Positions 1-8,735 of a DNA stretch of 64,000 nucleotides are shown piece after piece. Source of the stretch: Chitinophaga polysaccharea (GTDB taxonomy: Bacteria; Bacteroidota; Bacteroidia; Chitinophagales; Chitinophagaceae); contig NZ_CABFVU010000006.1 in assembly GCF_902150045.1 (NCBI RefSeq), positions 62,001 through 126,000 on the forward strand. Direction: 5' to 3'. The notes beneath the pieces are model-generated. The model made no database searches. It was not told the origin of the DNA and saw only the letters and a program-made list of their open reading frames with translations. The translations under genes and the position numbers were made by a program. The stretch's first letter is position 1. Each line of letters opens with the position of its first letter.

Positions 1-2
1 TT

Positions 3-503
3 GCAGACATGGATATTCCCCAGGCCCGCCTGCCGGAATTCCTCCGCATCCAGAGCGGTAAAGGCGGCGATGAAAAATTCTATATCCAGTTCGGAGATGG
101 TACCCGCTACGGGGAAGCAGGGAAAGTGCTTACCATCAACAATATTGTAGACCCGCAAACCGGTACCGTAAGGGTACGGCTTGTTTTTGAGAATAAAGAC
201 GGTATGCTTAAATCAGGCATGAGCATCGTTGTGGTAATGCAATACGGTACACCTGCCACACAGCTGGCCATCCCGGCGAAAGCCATTATCCAGAATTTAT
301 CGGAGACCAGCGTATATACCATTTCAAAAGACAATGTGATCCGTGCCCAGGATATTGTGCCCGGACCAGTTACGGATACCATGCAGCTGGTGACCAGCGG
401 CCTGAAAGCCGGCGACAGGATCGTGGTGGAAGGTATACAGCGGGTAAAACCCGGAGATACCGTGAACATAGCCGGAGCAGGAGCAGGGGCAGCCAAACCA
501 TAA
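3..503 (+). CDS. RND efflux periplasmic adaptor (membrane fusion protein), C-terminal part
   Basis: Only the last ~167 codons are in the window; the reading frame is open through the left edge, so the start is missing. The visible part resembles the beta-barrel and membrane-proximal domains of AcrA/MexA-type adaptors: a VDPQTGTVRVR segment near codon 50, the GMLKSGMSIVV stretch that usually closes the barrel domain, and a terminal VEGIQRVKPGDTV segment. It would bridge the inner-membrane pump encoded 21 bp downstream to an outer-membrane TolC-like channel. The product ends in a short Ala/Gly-rich tail. Close spacing to the pump gene indicates one operon. Substrate cannot be deduced. Confidence 0.9.
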   Translation, partial: ADMDIPQARLPEFLRIQSGKGGDEKFYIQFGDGTRYGEAGKVLTINNIVDPQTGTVRVRLVFENKDGMLKSGMSIVVVMQYGTPATQLAIPAKAIIQNLSETSVYTISKDNVIRAQDIVPGPVTDTMQLVTSGLKAGDRIVVEGIQRVKPGDTVNIAGAGAGAAKP

Positions 504-524
504 ATATTAAATCAGCATCACAGT

Positions 525-3500
525 ATGATCTCAAAAACATTTATAGAGCGCAAGAATACTACGATCGTAATTGCTATCATTATTGTGATTGTAGGACTCA
601 TCTGCATGTTCAATCTGCCCATTGCACAATTGCCTGATATTGCACCGCCGGTAACAGATGTAAGGGCCAACTATGTGGGAGCCAACTCCACAACGGTAGA
701 GGAAACAGTGACCACTCCTATAGAAAACCAGGTGAATGGTACTCCCGGCGCTATGTACATCCAGTCGGTAAGTGCCAACGACGGCTCCATGAGCATCACG
801 GTTAGCTTTAAGCTGGGCACCAACCCCGATATCGCTACCCTGGATGTACAGAACCGTGTGAGCCTGGCACTGCCAAGTACGCCCGATGAAGTACGCCGTG
901 TAGGGGTAACCGTTAAGAAACGGTCCAATGATATGCTGATGGTAATCGCGCTGAACTCTCCCAAAGGAAAACATTCGCGCGAATTCCTCGATAACTACCT
1001 GAATATTTACCTGAAGCCGGAACTTGCCCGTGTGGCCGGAGTGGGTGATGTAAATGCCTTTTCGCAGGATTATAGTATGCGTATCTGGCTGAACCCGGAT
1101 AAGATGGCGGCGCTTGGTCTTACCGCCGGCGATATTGCCCGCGCCATTACGGAACAGAACCAGCAGGTACCCGCCGGTTCCGTGGGTGCCGCTCCTATGC
1201 GCAGTACACAGGCGTTCGAATATACGGTGAGCGTAAAAGGCCGTCTTGCCACTACGGAAGAATTTGGCAACGTAGTAGTAGCCACCAGCCAGAATGGTAG
1301 CCTCGTCCGCCTCCGTGATGTGGCACGGATAGATCTCGGCTCCTTTACTTATGCCATTGAAGCCAAAGCGGATGGTAAAACAGGTAGCGGTATGGCCATC
1401 TACCTGGCCCCCGGCGCCAATGCGCTGGATGTGAACGACCTGGTAATGAAGAAAATGGAGGAAATGTCGAAACGCTTTCCCGATGATGTGCAATGGCTGG
1501 TGCCGTTTGAATCCACTTCCTTTGTAAAGATCTCCATAGAAGAAGTAATAGAAACCTTTGTGGAAGCGCTGATCCTGGTGGTGATAGTGGTGTTCGTGTT
1601 CCTCCAGAACTGGAGGGCTACCATCATTCCCATCCTGGTAATCCCGATCTCCCTCATAGGTACTTTTATATTTTTCCAGCTGCTGGGCTTTTCCATCAAT
1701 ACCCTTACCCTGTTCGGTTTCGTATTGGCCATCGGTATCGTGGTGGATGACGCCATTGTGGTGGTGGAAGCGGTGCAGCATCATATCGATGCCAACCTGA
1801 TGTCGCCAAGGGAAGCCACATTCAAAGCCATGTCGGAGGTGCAGGGCCCTGTAATTGCCATCGCCCTCATCCTGGCGGCGGTGTTTGTGCCGGTGGCCTT
1901 TATCCCCGGTGTAAGCGGTCGTTTGTACCAGCAGTTTGCGCTCACCATCGCATTCTCCGTGTTATTGTCGGCATTCCTGGCACTAACGTTAACGCCTGCA
2001 CTTACTGCCATCCTGTTGAAACCTGCGCACCTTACACAGAAATCAAGGGGATTGAACAGGATCTTCTTCAAATTCAATGAATGGTTTGAAAGATTTACCA
2101 ACCGCTATGGCAGGGGGGTAATGTTCAGTATCCGCAAAACGCCGGCAGTACTGGTGATCATGGCCCTGCTGTTTGCTGCCGCCTTTTATCTCTTTAAGAA
2201 AACACCAACCACCTTTGTGCCCCAGGAAGATATGGGCGCTATGTTCATCGCCCTGGAACTGCCGGAAGCCTCTTCTTCGCAACGTACGAAGGAAGTGGTG
2301 GCGCAGATCAGTGATATCCTGCTGAAAGATAGTGCAGTACTCCATTTCTTTGGTATCACCGGGATCAACTTCGTGGCCAATGCCACCAAGCCCAACTCCG
2401 GTACATTCTTCGTGAGCCTCCGCCCCTGGGATGAGCGCTACAAACACGGAGATAACATGAATAAGGTATTGGGAAGAATTCAAATGGCCACCGGGCGTAT
2501 TATCGGCGCCAATATTATCTGTATTCCATCTCCTACATTGCGTGGATTGGGTAATACAGGCGGGTTCTCCTTTATGCTGGAGCAACGGAGCAATCCCGAT
2601 ATCAACCAGTTCCTGCAGGTAATGGGGCAGTTCCTTATGGCTGCCAACCAGCGCCCTGAAATAGCACGGGCATATGCATTCTTCAGCGCCAATACCCCAC
2701 AGTTCAATGTGGATGTGGACCGCGATAAATGTAAACAACTCGGTGTAGCCGTGAGCGATGTATTCAACGCACTGCAAACTTTCCTCGGTGGATTATATGT
2801 AAACGACTTCACCAAATTCAGCCGGAGCTTCCGCGTGGTATTACAGGCGGATTCTACCTACCGTACCAGTATCAATAACCTGAATACTTATTACGTCCGT
2901 AACAGCACGGGGCAGATGGTGCCGCTCAGCGCACTGATCACCACCAAAAAAGCATCGGGCGCACCGGTGATCAATCACTTTAACCTGTACCGCTCTGTGG
3001 AAATCAACGGCGACACCAAACCTGGTTACAGTAGCGGAGATGGTATCAATGCACTGAAGGAAGTGGCCGCAAAGGTGCTGCCGGAAAACTTCTCTTTCGA
3101 ATGGGCCAATGTATCCCTGCAGGAAATTGAAGCCGGTAACAGTAGCACGCTCATCTTCGGATTATCTATCCTGTTTGTGTTCCTGTTGCTTACAGCCCTG
3201 TACGAAAGCTGGTCGGTGCCGTTCTCTGTATTGCTGGCGGTACCTATTGCCTTGTTCGGATCTATCCTGGCGCTGTCGCTGACAAAACAGGCCAATAGCG
3301 TATACTCCCAGATCGGTTTGATCACCCTGATAGGTCTTGCGGCAAAGAACGCCATCCTGATCGTAGAGTTTTGTAAGGAACGTGTAGACAGGGGCATGCC
3401 GCTGCTGGATGCTACCCTGGAAGCCGTAAAATTACGTCTGCGTCCTATCCTGATGACGTCTTTCGCCTTCATATTAGGGGTAATGCCATTGTGCCTTGCA

Positions 3501-3698
3501 CAGGGCGCCGGCGCGGCTTCCCGTGTTAATATAGGCTTTACCGTAGTAGGAGGTATGCTGGCCGCAACAGTATTGGGGATCTTTACGGTACCGGTATTGT
3601 ACGTGCTCATCACAAAGCTCTCTTACGGTAAGAAGAAACTGGCAGACCTGGAAGCACATGGTAATGAGGAGAAGAAGCCTAAAGGATTAGGAGAATAA
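525..3698 (+). CDS. RND (HAE1-type) multidrug efflux transporter, inner-membrane pump
   Basis: A 1057-residue protein of the AcrB/MexB length class that exports hydrophobic compounds by proton antiport across the inner membrane. The N-terminal hydrophobic helix (about residues 10-30) is followed by a large periplasmic domain, then a block of membrane helices. TM4 carries the paired proton-relay aspartates D408 and D409 in GIVVDDAIVVVE, and TM10 carries the conserved lysine in GLAAKNAILIVEF. A second periplasmic domain lies around residues 560-860. The tail is charged (EEKKPKGLGE). It lies directly downstream of the adaptor gene and 17 bp upstream of a methyltransferase gene. No regulator is visible in the window; an outer-membrane partner may lie elsewhere. 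Confidence 0.95.
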   Translation: MISKTFIERKNTTIVIAIIIVIVGLICMFNLPIAQLPDIAPPVTDVRANYVGANSTTVEETVTTPIENQVNGTPGAMYIQSVSANDGSMSITVSFKLGTNPDIATLDVQNRVSLALPSTPDEVRRVGVTVKKRSNDMLMVIALNSPKGKHSREFLDNYLNIYLKPELARVAGVGDVNAFSQDYSMRIWLNPDKMAALGLTAGDIARAITEQNQQVPAGSVGAAPMRSTQAFEYTVSVKGRLATTEEFGNVVVATSQNGSLVRLRDVARIDLGSFTYAIEAKADGKTGSGMAIYLAPGANALDVNDLVMKKMEEMSKRFPDDVQWLVPFESTSFVKISIEEVIETFVEALILVVIVVFVFLQNWRATIIPILVIPISLIGTFIFFQLLGFSINTLTLFGFVLAIGIVVDDAIVVVEAVQHHIDANLMSPREATFKAMSEVQGPVIAIALILAAVFVPVAFIPGVSGRLYQQFALTIAFSVLLSAFLALTLTPALTAILLKPAHLTQKSRGLNRIFFKFNEWFERFTNRYGRGVMFSIRKTPAVLVIMALLFAAAFYLFKKTPTTFVPQEDMGAMFIALELPEASSSQRTKEVVAQISDILLKDSAVLHFFGITGINFVANATKPNSGTFFVSLRPWDERYKHGDNMNKVLGRIQMATGRIIGANIICIPSPTLRGLGNTGGFSFMLEQRSNPDINQFLQVMGQFLMAANQRPEIARAYAFFSANTPQFNVDVDRDKCKQLGVAVSDVFNALQTFLGGLYVNDFTKFSRSFRVVLQADSTYRTSINNLNTYYVRNSTGQMVPLSALITTKKASGAPVINHFNLYRSVEINGDTKPGYSSGDGINALKEVAAKVLPENFSFEWANVSLQEIEAGNSSTLIFGLSILFVFLLLTALYESWSVPFSVLLAVPIALFGSILALSLTKQANSVYSQIGLITLIGLAAKNAILIVEFCKERVDRGMPLLDATLEAVKLRLRPILMTSFAFILGVMPLCLAQGAGAASRVNIGFTVVGGMLAATVLGIFTVPVLYVLITKLSYGKKKLADLEAHGNEEKKPKGLGE

Positions 3699-3715
3699 TC
3701 CTAACTTCATTACTT

Positions 3716-4468
3716 ATGAAAAATACTGAACGTTTCAGCACCCGCGTAGATAACTATATCAAGTACCGGCCACATTATCCTGTGGCCGTTATTCCGTACC
3801 TGGAAACCGCTGCCGGTCTTACCCGGCAAACCATCGTGGCGGATATAGGCGCAGGTACAGGCATTTCCGCCCAGCCTTTTCTTGACAACGGGAACAAGGT
3901 ATATGCCGTGGAACCTAATAAAGAAATGAGAGAAGCCGCTGAAAAGCTCCTGAGCCGGTATCCCGATTTTACCTCCGTTAACGGCTCCGCCGAACATACC
4001 ACGCTGCCGGATACCTCCATAGACCTGTTGGTGGCAGGCACCGCATTCCACTGGTTTGATCAGCAGGCCGCTGCGGCAGAATTCCGCCGCATAAGCAGGA
4101 AGGAAGCCTGGGTGGTACTGATGTGGAACGTTCGCCAGGCGGAACTGCCATTTGAAAAAGGATATGAAAAGCTCCTGCATCAATACGGTACAGATTATAA
4201 AGATATGCAGCACCGTAACGTAGGGGCGTCACAGTTATCTTCCTTTTTTCAACCCGGCACCATGCAGGAAAAAGTGTTCCAGAATGCCCAGCTGTTCGAT
4301 TTCGCCGCACTGAAAGGAAGATTGCTTTCCTCTTCATACGTTCCTGAAGAGGGCCATCCATCGTATACACCCATGATGCATGCCCTGGAAGACCTGTTCC
4401 AGAAATATAAAGAGCAGGGCATGGTGAAGTTCCACTATGAAACCAAACTCTATGTAGGCAAGGTATAG
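3716..4468 (+). CDS. class I SAM-dependent methyltransferase
   Basis: A 250-residue protein with the Rossmann-type methyltransferase core: motif I DIGAGTGISAQPF near residues 42-54, the acidic end of strand 2 in VYAVEPNKEM, and a motif-II-like stretch DLLVAGTAFHWFD. This pattern matches the methyltransferase 11/25 group often annotated as ubiE-like, but no specific substrate signature is seen. The gene begins 17 bp after the efflux pump stop codon, so it is likely co-transcribed with it, perhaps incidentally. Its stop codon is immediately followed by the left tip of a dyad repeat element. Substrate unknown. Confidence 0.85.
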   Translation: MKNTERFSTRVDNYIKYRPHYPVAVIPYLETAAGLTRQTIVADIGAGTGISAQPFLDNGNKVYAVEPNKEMREAAEKLLSRYPDFTSVNGSAEHTTLPDTSIDLLVAGTAFHWFDQQAAAAEFRRISRKEAWVVLMWNVRQAELPFEKGYEKLLHQYGTDYKDMQHRNVGASQLSSFFQPGTMQEKVFQNAQLFDFAALKGRLLSSSYVPEEGHPSYTPMMHALEDLFQKYKEQGMVKFHYETKLYVGKV

Positions 4469-4654
4469 CGGATTTTGTCTGACTCAGGATTATGATGATT
4501 TTGGTGATTAGCCTGATTTACTTTTTTAGTTTTGTTAAAACAGGTAAGGGAGATAAAAACGGAACCTATCCGCTTTATCTCCCTTACTGTTATTATATAA
4601 TCTCAAAAAAAATAATCATCAAAATCATCATAATCCTGAGTCAGACAAGATCCA
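4469..4654. repeat. dyad repeat element, copy 1 (TGACTCA tips)
   Basis: Fills the whole gap between two convergent genes, touching both stop codons. The left arm starts with GCGGATTTTGTCTGACTCAG at 4468 and continues as 9-bp units GATTATGAT, GATTTTGGT, GATTAGCCT. The right arm (4611-4654) is its reverse complement for the tip and first two units, with the second unit GATTTTGAT and the third unit absent. Between them, 4543-4588 forms an inner hairpin (AAGGGAGATAAA against TTTATCTCCCTT, with CGGA/TCCG paired inside). It could work as a two-way terminator. No coding content is believed. Confidence 0.85.
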
Positions 4655-7582
4655 CTACACCAGGCTGTTGTACAGAATCTCCACCGGGTGCAAAGCTTTA
4701 ACGCCGGTACCGTCTTTAACCTGGTGGCGGCAGCTGGTACCAGGTGCCGCGATGAGCGTTCCCTGGGCAGCATTGCGTACCGCCGGGAATAAAACCAGCT
4801 CGCCTATTTGCATGCTCAGGTCGTAATGCTCTTTTTCATAGCCAAAGGAACCGGCCATACCACAGCAACCGGAAGGGATTACCTCCACGGAGTAATTCTG
4901 TGGCAATGAAAGCATTTTCTGGCTGTGCAGGGCGGAAGACAATGCCTTTTGCTGGCAATGCCCATGCAGTTTAATATGCTGTTTTTCTGTAGTGAACTGT
5001 TCAGACGTGATATGTCCTTTATCAGCTTCTGCGGCAATAAACTCATCGATGAGGAATACATTTTTTGCCAGCCCTTTGGCTTTACCGCGCAGCCCTTCGC
5101 TGACCAGGTCGGGGTACTCATCGCGGAAACTAAGTATGGCAGAGGGCTCTACGCCAAGTAAAGGTACGTTTTCATTAATAACGTCACTGAATATACGAAC
5201 ATTGCGGTCGGCGTATTCACGTGCTTTCCGCAGTAATCCTTTCGACATATAGGCGCGGGCGCTTTCCGGGTGTTCAGCCATCTGCACATCATAACCGAGG
5301 CGGTGCAGCAGTTGTACGGCTTTGATACCTATAGTAGTGTCGTTATAATTGGTGAACTCATCGCAGAAAAGATATACTTTTTTATTGCCGGCGGCGCCTT
5401 GTTTTTCCTTCGGCCATTTTTCGTTGAACCATTTCCGTAAGGTAATGCTGTGAAGACCGGGCAGGGAACGTTTCGCCGCAAAGCCGGCAAACTTACGGAT
5501 TATGCCACCGGTGAAGGAGTTGTTGACCATAGCGTTGTAAACACCGGGTGCAATGGCGGCCAGGCCGGATAATTTGGAAAAGTTGCCGATCATGTTGGCG
5601 CGCAACGGTACTCCGTTGGCATCGTGGTAGTGCTGTAGGAATTCCATTTTCAGCTTGGCCATATCCACGTTGGAAGGGCATTCTGATTTACAGCCTTTAC
5701 ATGCCAGGCAAAGATCCAGTACTTCATAAATTTCTTTATGGTCGAAGCGGTTTTCCTTGGTGCTGTTGGTAAGGAACTCACGGAGGATATTGGCCCTGGC
5801 GCGGGTGGTATCCTTCTCATTACGGGTGGCCATGTAGCTGGGGCACATGGTGCCGCCGCTCAGCTGCGTTTTGCGGCAGTCGCCCGAACCATTGCACTGC
5901 TCTGCATGTTGCAGCATGGTTTGCTCCGGGAAATGAAAAATGGTTTTCAGCTCCGGCGCTTTTTGCCCTGGTTTGTAGCGCAGCATCGTGTTCATGGACG
6001 GTGTGTCTACGATTTTGTTGGGATTGAAAATATTTTCAGGGTCCCAGGTATATTTGATCTGGCGGAGCAGCTCATAGTTTTTGTCGCCCACCATCTGTTT
6101 AATAAACTCGCCCCTGAGCCTGCCGTCGCCATGTTCACCACTAAGGGAGCCATGGTATTTTTTTACGAGGGTGGCAATCTCTTCTGCAATTTTACGGAAC
6201 AGTAAATTTCCTTCTTCTGTTTTCAGGTTGATGATGGGACGGAGGTGAATTTCACCGCTGCCCGCATGTGCATAGTGCACCGCGTATAGTTTGTATTTCG
6301 CCAGTATATCGTTGAAATCGCGGATAAAGTCGGGCAGGTCTTCCACGGCCACAGCGGTATCTTCAATTACCGGTACCGCCTTTTCATCGCCGGGAAGGTT
6401 ACTGAGCAGGCCCAGTCCGGCTTTGCGGAGCGCCCATATCTTTTTGGTATCGTTGCTAAACAGCAGGGGGAAATGATATCCCAGTCCGGCTGCCCGCAGG
6501 GTGGCTTCCAGCCTGCCGGCAATTTCAGTGATCTCTTCGCGGGTGTTGCGGCAAAACTCCACTACCAGGATAGCGCCGGGATCTCCCTGTACAAAAAAGC
6601 GGTTCTTGCTTTGTTCAATGTTATCCTTGGTGCACTCCAGGATGTAGTGGTCAATCAGTTCACTGGCGCTGGGTTTGTATTCCATTACCAGTACATTGGC
6701 CCGCAGTGATTCATCTACATTATTAAAATGTATGCAAAGAAGGCCGGTTTCCTTTGGAGGAAGTGGGTCTACATGCAGTTTTATTTCGGTAAGAAAAGCC
6801 AGGGTGCCTTCGGAGCCGGCAATCAGCTTGCAGAAGTTAAAGTCTTCCGTTCCGGCGGTAAAGGGATTCGTTTCCAGCAGCATATCCACGGCATAACCTG
6901 TATTGCGGCGCGGAATGCTCTTCTTTGGGAATTCTTTCCGGATCTCTTCCTGGTAGCTGTGATTACTTAAGCTGGTACGTATCTGTTTATAGATCCGGGT
7001 TTCCAGTGTATCGGGGCCTTCGCATTTCCGGTGAAAGGTTTCGGCGTCCATGCTGCCGAAGGTAACTTCTTCGCCGTTGCTGAGCAGGGCTTTTACTTCC
7101 AGCAGGTGTTCGCGGGTGCTGCCGTATACCACGGAGTTGGAGCCGCAGGAGTTGTTGCCCACCATACCGCCTATCATAGCGCGGTTAGCGGTGGAGGTTT
7201 CCGGGCCAAAATAGAACCCGTGCGGTTTGAGGAACATGTTCAGTTCATCGCGGATAACGCCGGGTTGCACACGTACCCATCCTTCTTCTTTATTAAATTC
7301 CAGTATTTTGGTGAAAGTGCGTGACACATCGGTTATGATGCCGTTTCCTACTACCTGCCCCGCCAGCGAAGTGCCGGCGGTACGGGGTATCAGGGATGTT
7401 TTATTTTCACGCGCAAAACTGATCAGTGTTTTAAGATCTTCGATATGCTGCGGGATAGCTACTGCCAGCGGCATTTCACGGTATGCCGATGCATCGGTGG
7501 CATAAAGTGTCCGCATGGTATCATCTGTATAAAGCGTGCCTTCCAGTTTCCCGGCTAATTGTTCCAGCTTGTCGCGCATCAT
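4655..7582 (-). CDS. FAD-binding and Fe-S-binding oxidoreductase (D-2-hydroxyacid dehydrogenase type)
   Basis: A 975-residue fusion of a GlcD-like flavin domain with a GlpC-like Fe-S domain, the arrangement seen in E. coli YdiJ and related D-2-hydroxyglutarate or D-lactate dehydrogenases. The N-terminal FAD domain shows IPRTAGTSLAGQVVGNG (about residues 60-77) and GMVGNNSCGSNSV. The flavin-oxidase C domain carries the GEHGDGRLRGEF motif with catalytic-type His/Asp. The Fe-S part has CNGSGDCRK...MCPSY and CLACKGCKSECP, and the C-terminal CCG domain has GHCQQKAL and PSGCCGMAGSFG. It probably oxidises a D-2-hydroxyacid and passes electrons to the quinone pool. Two adjacent ATG codons make the start uncertain by one residue. 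The exact substrate is not readable from sequence. Confidence 0.88.
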   Translation of the reverse strand: MMRDKLEQLAGKLEGTLYTDDTMRTLYATDASAYREMPLAVAIPQHIEDLKTLISFARENKTSLIPRTAGTSLAGQVVGNGIITDVSRTFTKILEFNKEEGWVRVQPGVIRDELNMFLKPHGFYFGPETSTANRAMIGGMVGNNSCGSNSVVYGSTREHLLEVKALLSNGEEVTFGSMDAETFHRKCEGPDTLETRIYKQIRTSLSNHSYQEEIRKEFPKKSIPRRNTGYAVDMLLETNPFTAGTEDFNFCKLIAGSEGTLAFLTEIKLHVDPLPPKETGLLCIHFNNVDESLRANVLVMEYKPSASELIDHYILECTKDNIEQSKNRFFVQGDPGAILVVEFCRNTREEITEIAGRLEATLRAAGLGYHFPLLFSNDTKKIWALRKAGLGLLSNLPGDEKAVPVIEDTAVAVEDLPDFIRDFNDILAKYKLYAVHYAHAGSGEIHLRPIINLKTEEGNLLFRKIAEEIATLVKKYHGSLSGEHGDGRLRGEFIKQMVGDKNYELLRQIKYTWDPENIFNPNKIVDTPSMNTMLRYKPGQKAPELKTIFHFPEQTMLQHAEQCNGSGDCRKTQLSGGTMCPSYMATRNEKDTTRARANILREFLTNSTKENRFDHKEIYEVLDLCLACKGCKSECPSNVDMAKLKMEFLQHYHDANGVPLRANMIGNFSKLSGLAAIAPGVYNAMVNNSFTGGIIRKFAGFAAKRSLPGLHSITLRKWFNEKWPKEKQGAAGNKKVYLFCDEFTNYNDTTIGIKAVQLLHRLGYDVQMAEHPESARAYMSKGLLRKAREYADRNVRIFSDVINENVPLLGVEPSAILSFRDEYPDLVSEGLRGKAKGLAKNVFLIDEFIAAEADKGHITSEQFTTEKQHIKLHGHCQQKALSSALHSQKMLSLPQNYSVEVIPSGCCGMAGSFGYEKEHYDLSMQIGELVLFPAVRNAAQGTLIAAPGTSCRHQVKDGTGVKALHPVEILYNSLV

Positions 7583-7665
7583 GGTAAAAACCTGTTTTGA
7601 GAGGGCGAAATTAATATTTCAGTCCGTCTTTTTCACCCCTTGTAATGTATTCGTAAAAAAAAGCG

Positions 7666-8565
7666 CTATTCTTTTACAAATTGGGGCTTTTTTACGTCTA
7701 TCCCGCAAACAGCTTCCAGTTTGTCGATAAGATACACGGCCAGTTCAGGCGAAGTAGCCTCATCGTGCATGTGCATGAAAAAATAAACCTCCTTCAAACC
7801 ATTGTCCAGCCAGTATTTAATACGGTTGGCCCAGTCGTCGATCCGCGTATAATCCGTTGGATGCAGGCTGTTCCCTACAAAGCGGATAAATACTTTCGGG
7901 ATAGTGAGATGCATATGCGCTACATCCCGCCTGCCGGCAGTATCGGTAATAATGAGGCCTACATTGAGTTTATTGAGCTTTTCGTATAATTCCAGCCGTA
8001 TGGCTTCGTTCTCATACCATTCTTTATGGCGTAATTCCACGAAAAACTGGAGATCGGTGGGCAAAGAAGCAAGATATTCGTATAGGTATTCCCGTTTGGC
8101 CGGACCATATTTATCACTCAATTGTAAAAAGATGGGTCCCAGGTGTTTGCCAAAGGCCAGTACCCCTTCCAGGAAAGCGGTGGTTTTAGGACCTGAGCTT
8201 ACCAGGTTGCTGAAATGACTGATGGCCTGAGGCACTTTGGGGCAGAATTTAAAATCCATGCCCTTTGCTTTTTCATCCCATTTGGAAATGGTTTCCGGGC
8301 CATAGATCTGGTAATGGGTGGCGTTCAGCTCAATACTGTTGAAATGTTTTACATATTCGCCAAGGAAGGCAGATTCCTTTGTGCCTTTGGGATATATTTT
8401 CCCGATCCACTCTTTCCGCCCCCATTTGGCGCATCCCAGCCAGGCCTGCGGCTTTTTCACGGGTTTGCCCTTCAGTACCTTTTTGTTGAAAACAGGTTCG
8501 GCGGGCAACTTAAAATCAATGTCCATCAGCATATCTTCGGGAACGCGGCCAAAATCCATGAGCAT
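7666..8565 (-). CDS. DUF72 family protein (YecE-like TIM barrel)
   Basis: About 299 residues with the DUF72/YecE signatures: LGCAKWGRKEWIGKIYP near residue 45, a FNSIELNATHY strand, FCPKVPQAISH, LEVRHKEW-like FFVELRHKEWY, and VYFFMHMHDEATSP near the C-terminus. The family is a TIM-barrel fold of unknown reaction. There are alternative ATG codons two residues apart at the start (8565 and 8559). It lies 83 bp upstream (in its own sense, after) the divergently read glycogen synthase and shares strand with the FAD oxidase, separated from it by about 80 bp. Function unknown. Confidence 0.85.
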   Translation of the reverse strand: MLMDFGRVPEDMLMDIDFKLPAEPVFNKKVLKGKPVKKPQAWLGCAKWGRKEWIGKIYPKGTKESAFLGEYVKHFNSIELNATHYQIYGPETISKWDEKAKGMDFKFCPKVPQAISHFSNLVSSGPKTTAFLEGVLAFGKHLGPIFLQLSDKYGPAKREYLYEYLASLPTDLQFFVELRHKEWYENEAIRLELYEKLNKLNVGLIITDTAGRRDVAHMHLTIPKVFIRFVGNSLHPTDYTRIDDWANRIKYWLDNGLKEVYFFMHMHDEATSPELAVYLIDKLEAVCGIDVKKPQFVKE

Positions 8566-8735
8566 TCAGCATTTAGAAGTGAAACACATAACAATTACTG
8601 TTACAAATATAAACTATCACGGCGGCTCATGTGATCGCCGGCGGGGATTATCATAATAATCATAAAAAATCACAGGGAAGTCTTTGTTTTCTTATTTTTC
8701 CAGTTTAACTTAATAAGGATTATCAACTTAACAGC

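Noticed and set aside
531..1784. 417-codon frame antisense to the efflux pump
   Set aside because: Shadow frame with His/Gly-rich composition and no recognisable motif.
4469..4654. CRISPR-like periodic repeats in the element arms
   Set aside because: The period is 9 bp with no spacers of 30 bp and no cas genes; the repeats are arms of a dyad.
4492..4701. 69-codon frame over repeat copy 1
   Set aside because: Lies in the repeat and runs into the opposite gene; no homology-like features.
8632..8680. Possible degenerate tenth copy (GATCGCCGGCGGGGATTATC and ATAATC) before glgA
   Set aside because: Only a short palindrome GATTATCATAATAATC remains; tips and inner hairpin are missing, so membership cannot be supported.
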